Assembly: GCF_030732865.1 (NCBI RefSeq)
Contig: NZ_JASHKB010000001.1
Location: forward strand, 62,001 to 126,000
Length of the DNA stretch: 64,000 nucleotides
Direction of reading: 5' to 3'
From: Roseitalea sp. MMSF_3546
GTDB taxonomy: Bacteria > Pseudomonadota > Alphaproteobacteria > Rhizobiales > Rhizobiaceae
Every line of letters begins with the position of its first letter. Position 1 is the first letter of the stretch. Below, piece by piece: positions 18,778 to 27,972 of the stretch. Below the pieces are notes generated by a model. That model was given only the letters and a program-made list of their open reading frames with translations. It was not told the origin of the DNA and searched no databases. The translations under genes were made by a program, and so were the position numbers.

Positions 18778-19476
18778 ATGCGTGAGATCATCTTCGACAC
18801 CGAGACCACCGGGCTCGACCCGTCCGCCGACCGCATCATCGAGATCGGCGCCGTCGAACTCGACAACCGGTTCCTGACCGGCCGCCATTATCATGTCTTC
18901 ATCAATCCCGACGGCCGACCGGTGCATCCCGACGCGCTCGCCGTGCACGGCATCGGCGACGACATGCTGCGCGACAAGCCACGCTTTGCCGAAGTGGTCG
19001 ATGCATGGCTGGAGTTCACCGCAGGCGCCCGGCTGATCGCGCACAACGCGAACTTCGACGTCGGCTTCTTCAACGCCGAGTTCGACCGCATCGGTTTCCC
19101 GCAAATCGAGGCCGAGCGCGTCGTCGACAGCCTGGCGCTGGCGCGCCGCCGCCATCCGATGGGTCCCAATTCGCTCGACGCGCTGTGCCAGCGCTACGGC
19201 GTCGACAATTCGCGGCGCACCAAGCACGGTGCCCTGCTCGACTGTGAGCTTCTGGCCGAGGTCTATATCGAACTGGTCGGCGGCAAGCAGGCGGCGCTGG
19301 GATTCGACATCGCCGATGGCGACTATCAGGCCGAAGGCGCGGGTGTGCGCAGCCGCGCATGCCATGGCGAACGGCCGAGCCCGCTCGCCCCGCGCCTCAG
19401 CGAAGAAGAGGCGGCCGCCCATGCCCGCATGGTCGAGCTTCTGGGCGAGGACGCGCTGTGGCGAAAGCTGGGTTGA
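18778..19476 (+). CDS. dnaQ: DNA polymerase III epsilon subunit (proofreading exonuclease)
   Basis: The product is the 3'-5' exonuclease of the replicative polymerase. The 232-residue protein has a DEDDh fold: Exo I is FDTETTGLDP, Exo II is LIAHNANFDVGFFNAEF, and Exo III is the HGALLDCELLAEVY block with catalytic His and Asp. The C-terminal tail should bind the alpha subunit. The ATG at 18778 places MREIIFDTETTG at the N-terminus as in relatives and has GGAA four bases upstream. An ATG at 18763 would add five residues. It converges on secB. Confidence 0.96.
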   Translation: MREIIFDTETTGLDPSADRIIEIGAVELDNRFLTGRHYHVFINPDGRPVHPDALAVHGIGDDMLRDKPRFAEVVDAWLEFTAGARLIAHNANFDVGFFNAEFDRIGFPQIEAERVVDSLALARRRHPMGPNSLDALCQRYGVDNSRRTKHGALLDCELLAEVYIELVGGKQAALGFDIADGDYQAEGAGVRSRACHGERPSPLAPRLSEEEAAAHARMVELLGEDALWRKLG

Positions 19477-19497
19477 CGGCCGGATCGGCCTTCCGGC

Positions 19498-20028
19498 TCA
19501 GTTCGTGGCCGGCTGCTGCTGCTGAACCTTCTGCTTGGCCTGTTCCTCGGCCATGCGCTTCTGGAACATCTTCAAGAAGTCGATCGGGTCGATCATCAGC
19601 GGCGGGAAGCCGCCATTGCGCGTGCATTCGGCCACGATCTGGCGGGCGAAGGGGAACAGCATGCGCGGGCATTCGACGAACACCACCGGCAGCGTCTGCT
19701 CCCTGGGAAAGCCCTCGATGCGGAACACGCCGCCATAGACGAGTTCGACATTGAACAGCACCTTCTCGCCGTCCTTGGCGGTGGCGTTCAGCGTCAGCAC
19801 CACGTCATAGTCATTGTCGGCGATGGCGTTGGCGTTCACATTGACATTGATGTTGATCGCCGGCGCCTTTTCGCGCGGACGCAGCGACATCGGCGCGCCC
19901 GGGCTTTCGAAGGAAAGATCCTTGACATACTGCGTCAGCACGCTGAGCCGCGGCGCCTGGCCGTTGCCATTGCCGCTGGCGGTCGCGCCGTTTTCGCCCT
20001 CGGGTTTGGTCTGCGTGTCCTTCGCCAT
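19498..20028 (-). CDS. secB: Protein-export chaperone SecB
   Basis: The product is a tetrameric cytoplasmic chaperone that keeps preproteins unfolded and hands them to SecA. The 176-residue protein has the SecB core, with [14 protein letters not shown] near residue 37, the [10 protein letters not shown] strand, [14 protein letters not shown], and [14 protein letters not shown] followed by [13 protein letters not shown]. Gly/Asn-rich N-terminal and Gln-rich C-terminal tails flank the core. The ATG at 20028 fits the family start. It is followed upstream by fxsA in the same orientation. Confidence 0.97.
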   Translation of the reverse strand: MAKDTQTKPEGENGATASGNGNGQAPRLSVLTQYVKDLSFESPGAPMSLRPREKAPAININVNVNANAIADNDYDVVLTLNATAKDGEKVLFNVELVYGGVFRIEGFPREQTLPVVFVECPRMLFPFARQIVAECTRNGGFPPLMIDPIDFLKMFQKRMAEEQAKQKVQQQQPATN

Positions 20029-20130
20029 CGAAATCGCCTGCTGATTGGGAATTGGAAACAATGATGCGCCTGCCGCGCCGGTTGCGGTCGCCTAGCATGG
20101 TGCATGAGGCCTGACAAGCACTGGCCCGGC

Positions 20131-20631
20131 TCAGCGCCTGGCCGGCGGCTCGTCTTCGCCCCAGGGCGAATCGGGGTCCGGATCACGCGCGTAGTCGTCC
20201 TCGGACAGATCGATGGTCGGCCCGCCATCGCCCCGGTCGCTGCCGCGCGGCGTGCCGGTGTCGTGCGGCGTGACCACCCTGATGCGGCTGCGCGCGAAGC
20301 CCCAGACGGTGTCGCGGATGAACGGCACGAACAGCGCAAAGCCCGCCGCGTCGGTCACGAAGCCCGGCGTCAGCAGCAGCACGCCCGCCACCAGGATCAT
20401 CACGCCATGAACCAGTTCGCGCGCCGGCACGCGGCCGGCATTCATGTCCGCCTGGATGCGGTTGACCAGGCCGAAGCCCTGAATGCGCAGCAGGATCGAC
20501 CCGCCGATGGCCGTCACCACCACCAGAGCCAGCGTTGCGAGCACGCCGATCTGTCCGCCGACGACAACGAACACGGCGATCTCCATCAGCGGGATCACCA
20601 GAAGCGCGAAGGGAATGAGGGAAAACGGCAT
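20131..20631 (-). CDS. fxsA: FxsA family membrane protein
   Basis: The product is a cytoplasmic-membrane protein of the FxsA/YtzA family. E. coli FxsA affects phage T7 exclusion, but its cell role is unclear. The 166-residue protein has several hydrophobic segments in residues 1-110, starting FSLIPFALLVIPLMEIAVFVVV. It also shows LRIQGFGLVNRIQADMNAGR and LLLTPGFVTDAAGFALFVPFIR, which are family marks. An acidic, disordered tail follows. The ATG at 20631 has GGAG four bases upstream. It lies upstream of secB and divergent from timA. Confidence 0.88.
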   Translation of the reverse strand: MPFSLIPFALLVIPLMEIAVFVVVGGQIGVLATLALVVVTAIGGSILLRIQGFGLVNRIQADMNAGRVPARELVHGVMILVAGVLLLTPGFVTDAAGFALFVPFIRDTVWGFARSRIRVVTPHDTGTPRGSDRGDGGPTIDLSEDDYARDPDPDSPWGEDEPPARR

Positions 20632-20705
20632 GCAACTCCGGAAATCTGGATCGTCGGCGCATTGGCGACGTTGTTTTCCATCATCTAGGTACTGTGGCAC
20701 CCGGT

Positions 20706-20734
20706 TTGAATGATGACGCCGCGCGTTCTATATC
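20706..20734 (+). promoter_or_regulatory. Probable sigma-70-type promoter of timA
   Basis: TTGAAT (20706-20711) is separated by exactly 17 bases from TATATC (20729-20734). Transcription would start near 20741, about 40 bases before the timA ATG. Confidence 0.6.
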
Positions 20735-20780
20735 ATAAGGAGCGCGCCAAACGCAGCAAACACCAGTAGCGGACGTATCG

Positions 20781-21479
20781 ATGGACACCTCCAACATAGT
20801 CACCCTCATCTTCGTGGTCGCGGCGGTGTTTGTCTTCCTGCAGTTGCGCAATGTCCTTGGCCGGCGCACCGGCCATGAGCGACCGCCTTTCGACCCCTAT
20901 GCGCGATCGGGCAAGGATGTGGGCAATGACGATGCCGGCGAAGCGGACAATGTCATCACGCTGCCCGGACGCGGCGAGAAATCCGATCCCTATTCCGATA
21001 TCGACAAGGTCGCCAAGCCCGGCACCGAACTGAACGCCGGCCTGCGCGCCATTCGCGATGCCGCGCCCGACTTCGACCCTCAGGAGTTTCTGGCTGGCGC
21101 CAAGATGGCCTACGAGATGATCGTGATGGCCTTCGCCGACGGCGACCGTAAGACGCTCCGCAACCTTCTGACCAAGGATGTCTATGAAGGCTTCGAGGCC
21201 GCGCTCGACGAGCGCGAGGCGCGCGGCGAGACGGTCCAGACCAATTTCGTCGGCATCGACTCCATTTCCATCAGCGCTGCCCAGATGCGCGAGCACGAAG
21301 CGCTGGTGACCGTTTCGGTGGTCAGCCAGCTCGTCTCGGCGACCCGCGGCGCCGACGGCGAGATCGTCGAGGGCGATCCCGATGCCGTGGCCGAAGTGCA
21401 GGATGTCTGGACCTTCGTGCGCGACGTGCGCGACCGCGATCCGAACTGGAAGCTGGAAGCGACCGAAGCCGACGACTGA
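20781..21479 (+). CDS. timA: Tim44/TimA-family protein
   Basis: The product is the bacterial relative of mitochondrial import motor subunit Tim44, anchored at the inner membrane. The 232-residue protein has one N-terminal membrane helix (NIVTLIFVVAAVFVFLQLRNVLG), an acidic linker, and a C-terminal Tim44-like domain at about residues 85-230. That domain includes FLAGAKMAYEMIVMAFADGDRKTLRNLL and the DVWTFVRD strand. The arrangement timA-mltA-smr next to secB and fxsA is common in rhizobia-like genomes. Confidence 0.9.
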   Translation: MDTSNIVTLIFVVAAVFVFLQLRNVLGRRTGHERPPFDPYARSGKDVGNDDAGEADNVITLPGRGEKSDPYSDIDKVAKPGTELNAGLRAIRDAAPDFDPQEFLAGAKMAYEMIVMAFADGDRKTLRNLLTKDVYEGFEAALDEREARGETVQTNFVGIDSISISAAQMREHEALVTVSVVSQLVSATRGADGEIVEGDPDAVAEVQDVWTFVRDVRDRDPNWKLEATEADD

Positions 21480-21506
21480 GGCGCGGGCGCGGGAGGCCGC
21501 CGGACC

Positions 21507-22604
21507 ATGTGGCAGCTTCGCCCGACGGACTTCGCGGAACTGCCGGGCTGGCGCGAGGACGACCACGGCGCGGCGCTCGCGACCTTTCGTCGCCATGGCG
21601 AAAAGCCGGCCGCCGAGCGCTATCGCACCGGCCGGCTGGGCATTGCGCCCGATCCCCTGATCGATCTCGCCCGCAAGGCGGGCGATCGCAGGGCCCGCCT
21701 CTCTCCCCGCGCCTTTTTCGAGGCCCATTTCGCGCCGTTTCGCCTTCACGCCCGCAACGGTGCGCGCGGTCTCGTGACCGGCTTTTTCGAACCGGTCCTG
21801 CCGGCGAGCCGCGACCGCAAGCCGCCCTTCGCGACGCCGCTCCTGCGCCGGCCGCCGGATCTGGTCGCCGTCGACAAGGCCGGCCGACCGCCCGAACTCG
21901 ATGCCGGCTTTCGGTTCGCCCGCCGCCTGCCCGATGGCCGGCTGGCCGAATATCCCGACCGTGCCGCCATCGAGGCGGGCGCGCTCGCCGGGCAGGGGCT
22001 CGAAATCGCCTGGCTGGCCGATCCGGTCGACGCCTTCTTCGTGCACGTCCAGGGCGCCGCCCGGCTCGCCATGGACGACGGCTCGGTCATGCGCGTGAGC
22101 TATGACGGCAAGACCGGCCATCCCTTCACCGCGATCGGCCGGCTTCTGGTCGAGCGCGGCGAGATCGACGCCGAAACGGTCTCGATGCAGACCATCCGGG
22201 CCTGGCTGACCGGCCATCGGGACCGGGCAGCCGCGCTCATGCGGGAAAACCGGTCCTACATCTTCTTCAAGGCCATGCCGCCGGGCGACCCGCGGGACGG
22301 GCCGGTCGCCGCCGCGAAGATCCCGCTCACCGCGCATCGCTCGCTCGCCGTCGACCGGCTCATCCACACCTTCGGCACGCCGATCCATGTCCATGCCGAC
22401 GCCGTCGCCGGCAAGCCGGTTCGGCGCCTGATGATCGCCCAGGAAACCGGCTCGGCGATTGTCGGCCCGGCGCGCGGCGACATCTTCTTCGGCACCGGCG
22501 AGACGGCCGGAGAGGCCGCCGGCGGCGTGCGTTCGGCCTGCGACTTCACCGTGCTCGTGCCGCGCGCGCTGGCCGAACGTCTTCCCGGGGAGCTCGACGC
22601 ATGA
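21507..22604 (+). CDS. mltA: Membrane-bound lytic transglycosylase A (MltA)
   Basis: The product cleaves peptidoglycan glycan strands. The 365-residue protein carries the MltA beta-barrel domain (LVTGFFEP, then VQGAARLAMDDG and SYDGKTGHPFTAIGRLLVERG) and the C-terminal 3D domain. That domain shows IAQETGSAIVGPARGDIFFG with the catalytic-type Asp, and GETAGEAAG. No signal peptide or lipobox is visible at this start, and no better in-frame start is seen between timA and here. Export is therefore unexplained. The stop overlaps the smr start as ATGA. Confidence 0.9.
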   Translation: MWQLRPTDFAELPGWREDDHGAALATFRRHGEKPAAERYRTGRLGIAPDPLIDLARKAGDRRARLSPRAFFEAHFAPFRLHARNGARGLVTGFFEPVLPASRDRKPPFATPLLRRPPDLVAVDKAGRPPELDAGFRFARRLPDGRLAEYPDRAAIEAGALAGQGLEIAWLADPVDAFFVHVQGAARLAMDDGSVMRVSYDGKTGHPFTAIGRLLVERGEIDAETVSMQTIRAWLTGHRDRAAALMRENRSYIFFKAMPPGDPRDGPVAAAKIPLTAHRSLAVDRLIHTFGTPIHVHADAVAGKPVRRLMIAQETGSAIVGPARGDIFFGTGETAGEAAGGVRSACDFTVLVPRALAERLPGELDA

Positions 22605-23239
22605 GCAAGCGCCGGGCCGACCACAAGCCGAACCATCCGCTGTCGCTGGAAGACCGGATCCTGTGGAACCGCGTGGCGCGCACCGTCAATCCGCTCGACC
22701 GGGCGCGCCATCGCGCCGCCCAGCAGGAGGTCTGGGCCGAATGGGTGGCTGAGGCCTTCGACGACCAACCGCCGACGGACAGGCCCGTCTCGCGCCCCTC
22801 CGGCGAAACCCGTCGCGCCGCCCTGCCGCGCACTGGCGCGGCGCCGGCCCGGCCCGAACCCCGACCGGGCCACAGGCCGTCCGGACCCGGCCCGCTCGAG
22901 CAGCCGGTCTATCGCAAGCTGGCGCGCGGTCGCATGCCCATCGATGCCTCCATCGACCTGCATCACCTGACGCAGGACGAGGCCCACACCCATCTGCACC
23001 GCTTTCTGGTTCAGGCGCGGGCGCGCGATTGCCGGCACGTGCTCGTGGTGACTGGCAAGGGACGCTCGCCGCACAGCGAGGGCGTGTTGCGCCGCATGCT
23101 GCCGATCTGGCTTGCCGCCGAACCCTTCGCCTCGCTCGTCAGCGGCGTCCGCCAGGCGGCGCGCGGCCATGGCGGCGAGGGCGCGTTCTATGTCCGCCTG
23201 CGCCGGCCGGGCGATCACCGCCGGTCCGCGCGGCGATGA
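22601..23239 (+). CDS. Smr-domain protein
   Basis: The product is a small MutS-related (Smr) domain protein; such domains are nicking or RNA-cleaving nucleases. The 212-residue protein has a Pro/Arg-rich N-terminal half and a C-terminal Smr domain from about residue 110. That domain shows IDLHHLTQDEAHTHL, VVTGKG and the Gly-rich ARGHGGEGAFYVRL end. It overlaps mltA and the XRE gene by four bases on each side, so all three are probably translated together. The substrate is unknown. Confidence 0.88.
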   Translation: MSKRRADHKPNHPLSLEDRILWNRVARTVNPLDRARHRAAQQEVWAEWVAEAFDDQPPTDRPVSRPSGETRRAALPRTGAAPARPEPRPGHRPSGPGPLEQPVYRKLARGRMPIDASIDLHHLTQDEAHTHLHRFLVQARARDCRHVLVVTGKGRSPHSEGVLRRMLPIWLAAEPFASLVSGVRQAARGHGGEGAFYVRLRRPGDHRRSARR

Positions 23240-23607
23240 CGCCGTTCGGCCAGCGCCTGCGCGAACTGCGCGCCGAACGGGGCATGACGCAAAAGCAGAT
23301 GGCCGAGGCGATCGGCGTGTCGGCCGCCTATCTTTCGGCGCTCGAACACGGCAAGCGCGGCACGCCGCGCTGGATCCTCGTCCAGCAGATCGTCGCCTGC
23401 CTCAACATCATCTGGGACGAAGCCGACGATTTGCAGCGCCTCGCCCTGCAATCGGCGCCGAAGGTGACGATCGACACCTCGAACCTGTCGCCCAAGGCGA
23501 CGGAACTGGCCAATCTTCTGGCGGCCGGAATCGAGGTTCTTGGCGACGAGACGCTCGAGGATCTGCGGCTTCGGCTCGACGCGGCGATTAGGCACGCCGG
23601 GCGGTGA
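23236..23607 (+). CDS. XRE-family transcriptional regulator
   Basis: This is a 123-residue protein with an N-terminal Cro/C1-type helix-turn-helix (FGQRLRELRAERGMTQKQMAEAIGVSAAYLSALEHGKRG). A C-terminal half contains PKVTIDTSNLSPKATELANLLA. The start ATG overlaps the smr stop (ATGA). Targets are unknown. Closely similar small regulators sit at the end of the mltA-smr operon in related bacteria, so it is probably a core gene. Confidence 0.88.
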   Translation: MTPFGQRLRELRAERGMTQKQMAEAIGVSAAYLSALEHGKRGTPRWILVQQIVACLNIIWDEADDLQRLALQSAPKVTIDTSNLSPKATELANLLAAGIEVLGDETLEDLRLRLDAAIRHAGR

Positions 23608-23618
23608 CCGGGACCGTG

Positions 23619-23648
23619 CTCTCGCCTCATCCTGAGGAGCGAGCGAGC
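23619..23648. repeat. Palindromic repeat of the CCTCATCCTGAGG type
   Basis: CCTCA (23625-23629) and TGAGG (23633-23637) with flanking CTCG/CGAG (23621-23624, 23640-23643) form an imperfect hairpin. It lies in the 51-base gap between the convergent XRE gene and hslU. Sequences beginning CCTCATCCTGAGG and running into GCGAGCGA are dispersed intergenic repeats in many Hyphomicrobiales. This looks like a short copy, and it may double as a bidirectional terminator. Confidence 0.55.
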
Positions 23649-23658
23649 ATCCTGCAGT

Positions 23659-24972
23659 CTAAAGAATATACCGCGAAAGGTCGGTGTTCTTGGCCAGTTC
23701 GCCGACATTCTTGCGCACATAGTCGGCGTCGATGGTGACCGTCTCGCCCGGCTTGTCGGGCGCGGTGTAGGAGATGTCGTCGAGCACGCGCTCCATCACC
23801 GTCTGCAGGCGCCGGGCTCCGATGTTCTCGACCGATGCGTTGAGTTCGACGGCGATGTCGGCCAGCGCGTCGATGGCATCGTCGGTGAATTCGAGCGCCA
23901 CTTCCTCGGTCGCCATCAGCGCCACATATTGCTTGATCAGGCTCGCTTCGGTCTCGGTCAGGATACGGCGGAAGTCGTCGCGTTCCAGCGCCCGCAGCTC
24001 GACGCGGATCGGCAGACGGCCCTGCAGTTCGGGCAGAAGGTCCGAGGGCTTGGAAACATGGAAGGCGCCCGAGGCGATGAACAGGATGTGGTCGGTCTTG
24101 AGCGGGCCGTATTTGGTGGCCACCGTCGTCCCCTCGACCAGCGGCAGAAGGTCGCGCTGCACGCCCTCGCGGCTGACCGAGCCGCCCAGCCGGCCTTCGC
24201 CGACGGCGATCTTGTCGATCTCGTCGAGGAACACGATGCCGTCGTTCTCCACCAGCCGGAGCGCGTCGTGAACGAGCTGGTCCTCGTCGAGCAGCTTGTC
24301 GGACTCGTCGGCGACCAGCAGATCGTGGCTCTCGCGCACCGTGGTCTTGACCTGCTTTGTGCGCTGCTGGCCGAACGCCTTGCCCATCAGGTCGCCCAGA
24401 TTGATCATGCCGACATTGGCGCCGGGCATGCCCGGGATCTCGAAGCCGGGCATGCCGCCCTGGCCGGTATCGGCGACCTCGATCTCGATTTCCTTGTCGT
24501 CGAGGCTGCCCTCGCGCAGCTTCTTGCGGAACGAATCGCGCGTGGCGGGGCTCGCATTCTTGCCGACCAGCGCGTCGAGCACGCGCTCCTCGGCGTTGAT
24601 CCGCGCCTTGGCCTTGACCTGTTCGCGCTTCTTGTCGCGCACCAGCGAGATGCCGATCTCGACCAGATCGCGCACGATCTGCTCGACGTCGCGGCCGACA
24701 TAGCCGACCTCGGTGAACTTGGTCGCCTCGACCTTGATGAAGGGCGCCCCGGCGAGCTTGGCCAGACGTCGCGAGATTTCGGTCTTGCCGACGCCGGTCG
24801 GTCCGATCATCAGGATGTTCTTGGGCATCACCTCGTCGCGCAGCGCATCGTCGAGCTGCTGGCGCCGCCAGCGATTGCGCAGCGCGATGGCCACGGCCCG
24901 CTTGGCGTCCTTCTGGCCGATGATGTGGCGGTCGAGTTCCGAGACGGTTTCCCGGGGAGAGAAATGGGTCAT
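23659..24972 (-). CDS. hslU: ATP-dependent protease ATPase subunit HslU
   Basis: The product is an AAA+ unfoldase that feeds substrates into the HslV peptidase. The 437-residue protein has Walker A GPTGVGKT (about residues 60-67), the pore GYVG loop, and the inserted I-domain at about residues 110-240. It also shows Walker [10 protein letters not shown], sensor-type [10 protein letters not shown] and a C-terminal RYIL end that docks into HslV. The ATG at 24972 fits homologues. A GTG at 24984 overlaps the upstream stop as GTGA and would add four residues. It is the last gene of the hslV operon. Confidence 0.96.
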   Translation of the reverse strand: MTHFSPRETVSELDRHIIGQKDAKRAVAIALRNRWRRQQLDDALRDEVMPKNILMIGPTGVGKTEISRRLAKLAGAPFIKVEATKFTEVGYVGRDVEQIVRDLVEIGISLVRDKKREQVKAKARINAEERVLDALVGKNASPATRDSFRKKLREGSLDDKEIEIEVADTGQGGMPGFEIPGMPGANVGMINLGDLMGKAFGQQRTKQVKTTVRESHDLLVADESDKLLDEDQLVHDALRLVENDGIVFLDEIDKIAVGEGRLGGSVSREGVQRDLLPLVEGTTVATKYGPLKTDHILFIASGAFHVSKPSDLLPELQGRLPIRVELRALERDDFRRILTETEASLIKQYVALMATEEVALEFTDDAIDALADIAVELNASVENIGARRLQTVMERVLDDISYTAPDKPGETVTIDADYVRKNVGELAKNTDLSRYIL

Positions 24973-24980
24973 ACGCGCAG

Positions 24981-26141
24981 TCACACTTTGATCGGGGGCA
25001 ATCTGTCGAGCACCGATGTGGGGAGGGTGGGCCGCACGATCAAGTTGCGGATGCGCTGCCAGCCGGCGCCGAACACGATGATCAGCGCGCCGACCACCAG
25101 CAGGATCAGCGCGAAGGGCGGAATGCCCGTCTGGTTGGCGGTCGAATTGATGAGATAGTAGATGCCGAGCGAGCCGAAATAGGCAAGCGTGGGGATCAGC
25201 AGCGAGCGCCGGTCGATGGCCAGCGCGACATAGACGAAACCCGTGATCAGCACCGCCAGCAGGATCATCGCACTGGTGCCCGGCTCGATCTCGCCGAAGA
25301 CGACATCCTGGCCCGTCGCCATGATGAACAGCGGATGGACCAGCAGCGGCGCCGAGATGACGTGCAGCCAGAAGGCGCAGTCCGACCAGATCGTCACGCG
25401 CTCGCGGTCGCGCAGGTCGAACATCACCCCGACCGCGAAGATGATCAGACCGGACACGAGCGGCATGTAGAGCGCGCTGCGCAACAGTTCGGGCAGTTCC
25501 TCGAGGGCGGGCATGGTCAGCCGGCCCTCGGTGACCCCGTCATAAAGGAACAGCGCAACGTAGAAGAAGGCCAGGGCGGTCAGGCCGAGCGCGATCACGC
25601 CGGCCATGATCGGCACCCTGAAGCGCCAGAAATAGAGCACGGCCGACAGCGCGATGCCGCCAAGAAAGACCGTGCCGGCCATGCCGAGCTGCGGCCGCAT
25701 GGCGGCGAGCTGCAGCGGATTGTCCGGCACGGCGAGGTCGAACTGCGAGGAGACGAGCAGCCAGGTCAGCTCGCCTGAGGCGGCGACGAAGCCAAGGCCC
25801 AGAACGGTCGAGGACAGGCGCATGCGGTGCTGGCGCGTGACGAACTCGGCGACGGCCCAGGCGAACACCGCCATCAATGCGAACACGCTCGCCTGGCCGA
25901 CGCCGAGCACGGTGCTCGCGGCGGCGAAGAGCCCCGCACCGAGCATGACGATGCCGATGGTCACGAAAACGTCGTTGCCGCCGCCGATCAGGCGCATGTT
26001 CTCGTCGATGCTGGCGTTGACGGTCGACCGGACCGTTTCGGCATCGAGCGTGCCTTCGGCGAGCGCCATCAGCCGGTCGCGCTGGCCCGCATCGATGATC
26101 TGACGGGCGACGGCGTCGTCCAGTTGCGCCCGCGACAGCAT
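24981..26141 (-). CDS. Polytopic membrane protein of unknown function
   Basis: The 386-residue protein has a soluble N-terminal segment of about 55 residues, then about ten hydrophobic helices, e.g. [19 protein letters not shown] and [20 protein letters not shown] do not recognise a catalytic motif; it resembles DUF2157-like membrane proteins in layout only. It starts at the base next to the GNAT stop and its stop overlaps an alternative hslU GTG start, so it belongs to the hslV-hslU operon. Its function is not known. Confidence 0.75.
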   Translation of the reverse strand: MLSRAQLDDAVARQIIDAGQRDRLMALAEGTLDAETVRSTVNASIDENMRLIGGGNDVFVTIGIVMLGAGLFAAASTVLGVGQASVFALMAVFAWAVAEFVTRQHRMRLSSTVLGLGFVAASGELTWLLVSSQFDLAVPDNPLQLAAMRPQLGMAGTVFLGGIALSAVLYFWRFRVPIMAGVIALGLTALAFFYVALFLYDGVTEGRLTMPALEELPELLRSALYMPLVSGLIIFAVGVMFDLRDRERVTIWSDCAFWLHVISAPLLVHPLFIMATGQDVVFGEIEPGTSAMILLAVLITGFVYVALAIDRRSLLIPTLAYFGSLGIYYLINSTANQTGIPPFALILLVVGALIIVFGAGWQRIRNLIVRPTLPTSVLDRLPPIKV

Positions 26142-26687
26142 TCAGCTTCCCCTTTGCCGGATGATTGCGGGATCAAACCGCATGATCAGGTAATTGTCCG
26201 TCTTGCCTCGCAGTTCATCGACCGCATGGAACCCGGCCTTTTCATAGGCCCTGACGGCGCGCGTGTTGGTCGCGTCGGGGTCGATCAGGATCAGGCGATA
26301 GCCCTTCTGCCAAAGCATTTCGGCCATCAGGCGCACCACGGCCGATCCGAGGCCTTTCGACAGCGAACCGGCTTCGGCGATGAACAGGTCAATGCCCACG
26401 GCGCCGTTGGGCAGCAGGTCCAGCCATGGGGTTTCGGCGAGCTGGGCGGGCGTCTTGTTGTCGTCGAAGAACGAATACTGGACGTAGCCTGCCGGTACGC
26501 CCTCCAGCTCGAAGATGAAGGGCCGGGTGGAATCCTGGCCATCCAGCTTCGCGCGGAGGCGTCCGATCTGGGTATCGACATCGCCCCACCATTGCCGCAC
26601 ATGTTCCCGCGCCAGCCACTGGGCGAGTATCGCAAGGTCGGCTTCGGTGACGGGCCTGAAGGTGACTGCGCCCGGCTCAGCCTTCAT
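26142..26687 (-). CDS. GNAT acetyltransferase, AAC(6')-like
   Basis: The product probably transfers an acetyl group from acetyl-CoA to an unknown amine. The 181-residue protein begins [26 protein letters not shown] and has the acetyl-CoA region [28 protein letters not shown], then [15 protein letters not shown]. This pattern is shared with aminoglycoside 6'-acetyltransferases and siderophore-biosynthesis acetyltransferases. Its start overlaps the hslV stop by 11 bases. A GNAT gene between hslV and hslU is common in rhizobia, so a resistance role is unlikely. Confidence 0.85.
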   Translation of the reverse strand: MKAEPGAVTFRPVTEADLAILAQWLAREHVRQWWGDVDTQIGRLRAKLDGQDSTRPFIFELEGVPAGYVQYSFFDDNKTPAQLAETPWLDLLPNGAVGIDLFIAEAGSLSKGLGSAVVRLMAEMLWQKGYRLILIDPDATNTRAVRAYEKAGFHAVDELRGKTDNYLIMRFDPAIIRQRGS

Positions 26688-27240
26688 CGAGCGTTTCCAG
26701 GATCACATTGTCATTGGTGTAGACACAAATGTCGGCCGCGATCGCCATGGCCTTGCGCGCGATGGCCTCGGCATCCAGGTCGCTGTCGGCGAGCGCCCGC
26801 GCCGCGGCAAGCGCGTAATTGCCGCCCGAGCCGATCGCCATGATGCCCTGTTCGGGTTCGAGCACGTCGCCATTGCCGGTCACGCACAGCGTGACTTCCT
26901 TGTTGGCGACCAGCATCAGCGCTTCGAGATTGCGCAGATACTTGTCGGTGCGCCAGTCCTTGGCCAGTTCGACGCAGGCGCGCATGAGCTGGTTCGGATA
27001 TTGCTCGAGCTTCTTTTCGAGGCGTTCGAGCAGGGTGAACGCGTCGGCCGTCGCGCCCGCGAACCCGGCGATCACCTCGCCCTGCTTGCCGATGCGGCGG
27101 ACCTTGCGCGCATTGCCCTTCATCACCGTGGCCTGGCCCATGGTCACCTGACCGTCGCCGGCGATCACCACCGTGCCGCCCTTGCGCACGGTGACGATGG
27201 TCGTTGCATGCATGGAAGGCAGTGCGTTGGTCTGGCTCAT
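26677..27240 (-). CDS. hslV: ATP-dependent protease peptidase subunit HslV
   Basis: The product is a proteasome-like threonine peptidase that forms a double ring and works with HslU. The 187-residue protein has a short N-terminal extension before the active Thr in [12 protein letters not shown]. It continues with [43 protein letters not shown] and the [13 protein letters not shown] block. The ATG at 27240 has GGGA eight bases upstream; in-frame ATGs at 27249 and 27258 exist. Cleavage before Thr is expected from the family. It is divergent from hisB. Confidence 0.95.
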   Translation of the reverse strand: MSQTNALPSMHATTIVTVRKGGTVVIAGDGQVTMGQATVMKGNARKVRRIGKQGEVIAGFAGATADAFTLLERLEKKLEQYPNQLMRACVELAKDWRTDKYLRNLEALMLVANKEVTLCVTGNGDVLEPEQGIMAIGSGGNYALAAARALADSDLDAEAIARKAMAIAADICVYTNDNVILETLDEG

Positions 27241-27369
27241 TTGAATCATTCCCGTCATTGGTCGCGCCCTATGTAGGTGCGTCGGCCGGCGGTGCAAACC
27301 GGCCGCCTTGCCGCTGGTCTTTGCCGGAACCACTTGATAAGACCCGACCGCACGAACCGGGACAAGGCC

Positions 27370-27969
27370 ATGACCGCGCGCAGCGCCACGATCAACCGCA
27401 AGACCAACGAGACCGATATCGCCGCTACCGTCAATCTCGACGGCACCGGGCAGGGCGACATCGTCACCGGCATCGGCTTTTTCGACCACATGCTCGACCA
27501 GTTGGCCCGCCATTCGCTGATCGACATCACCGTTCGCGCCAATGGCGACACCCATATCGACGACCATCACACCGTCGAGGACACCGGCATCGTGCTGGGC
27601 AAGGCGATCGCCGGCGCGCTCGGCGACCGGCGTGGCGTCACCCGCTACGCCAGCCTCGATCTGGCCATGGACGAGGCGCTCACCCGCGCCGCCGTCGATG
27701 TCTCGGGGCGGCCGTTCCTGGTCTGGCGGGTGGCCTTCACCGCGCCGAAGATCGGCGGCTTCGACACCGAACTGGTCCGCGAGTTCTTCCAGGCATTCGC
27801 CCAGCACGCCGGCATCACGCTGCATGTCGAGAATCTTTATGCCGCCAACAGCCACCACATCGCCGAGACTTGCTTCAAGGCGGTGGCGCGGGTGTTGCGG
27901 ACCGCCGTCGAGATCGACCCGCGCCGCGCCGACGCCATTCCCTCCACCAAGGGCTCGCTGGGCGGATAG
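27370..27969 (+). CDS. hisB: Imidazoleglycerol-phosphate dehydratase
   Basis: The product dehydrates imidazole glycerol phosphate to imidazole acetol phosphate, the sixth step of histidine synthesis. The 199-residue protein is the single-domain form, without the phosphatase found in E. coli HisB. Metal-binding motifs are visible as [24 protein letters not shown] and [11 protein letters not shown]. It ends in STKGSLGG. The ATG at 27370 has GGGACAAGG upstream. It starts the his cluster, with DUF2628 three bases downstream. Confidence 0.97.
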   Translation: MTARSATINRKTNETDIAATVNLDGTGQGDIVTGIGFFDHMLDQLARHSLIDITVRANGDTHIDDHHTVEDTGIVLGKAIAGALGDRRGVTRYASLDLAMDEALTRAAVDVSGRPFLVWRVAFTAPKIGGFDTELVREFFQAFAQHAGITLHVENLYAANSHHIAETCFKAVARVLRTAVEIDPRRADAIPSTKGSLGG

Positions 27970-27972
27970 GCG

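Noticed and set aside
20733-22394. A 553-codon open frame antisense to timA and mltA
   Set aside because: It is a shadow spanning two confirmed genes and their gap, without domain signals.
26142-26687. GNAT gene read as an aminoglycoside resistance gene
   Set aside because: It shares the AAC(6')-like pattern, but it sits in a conserved protease operon with normal base composition and no mobile context. A resistance call is not supported.
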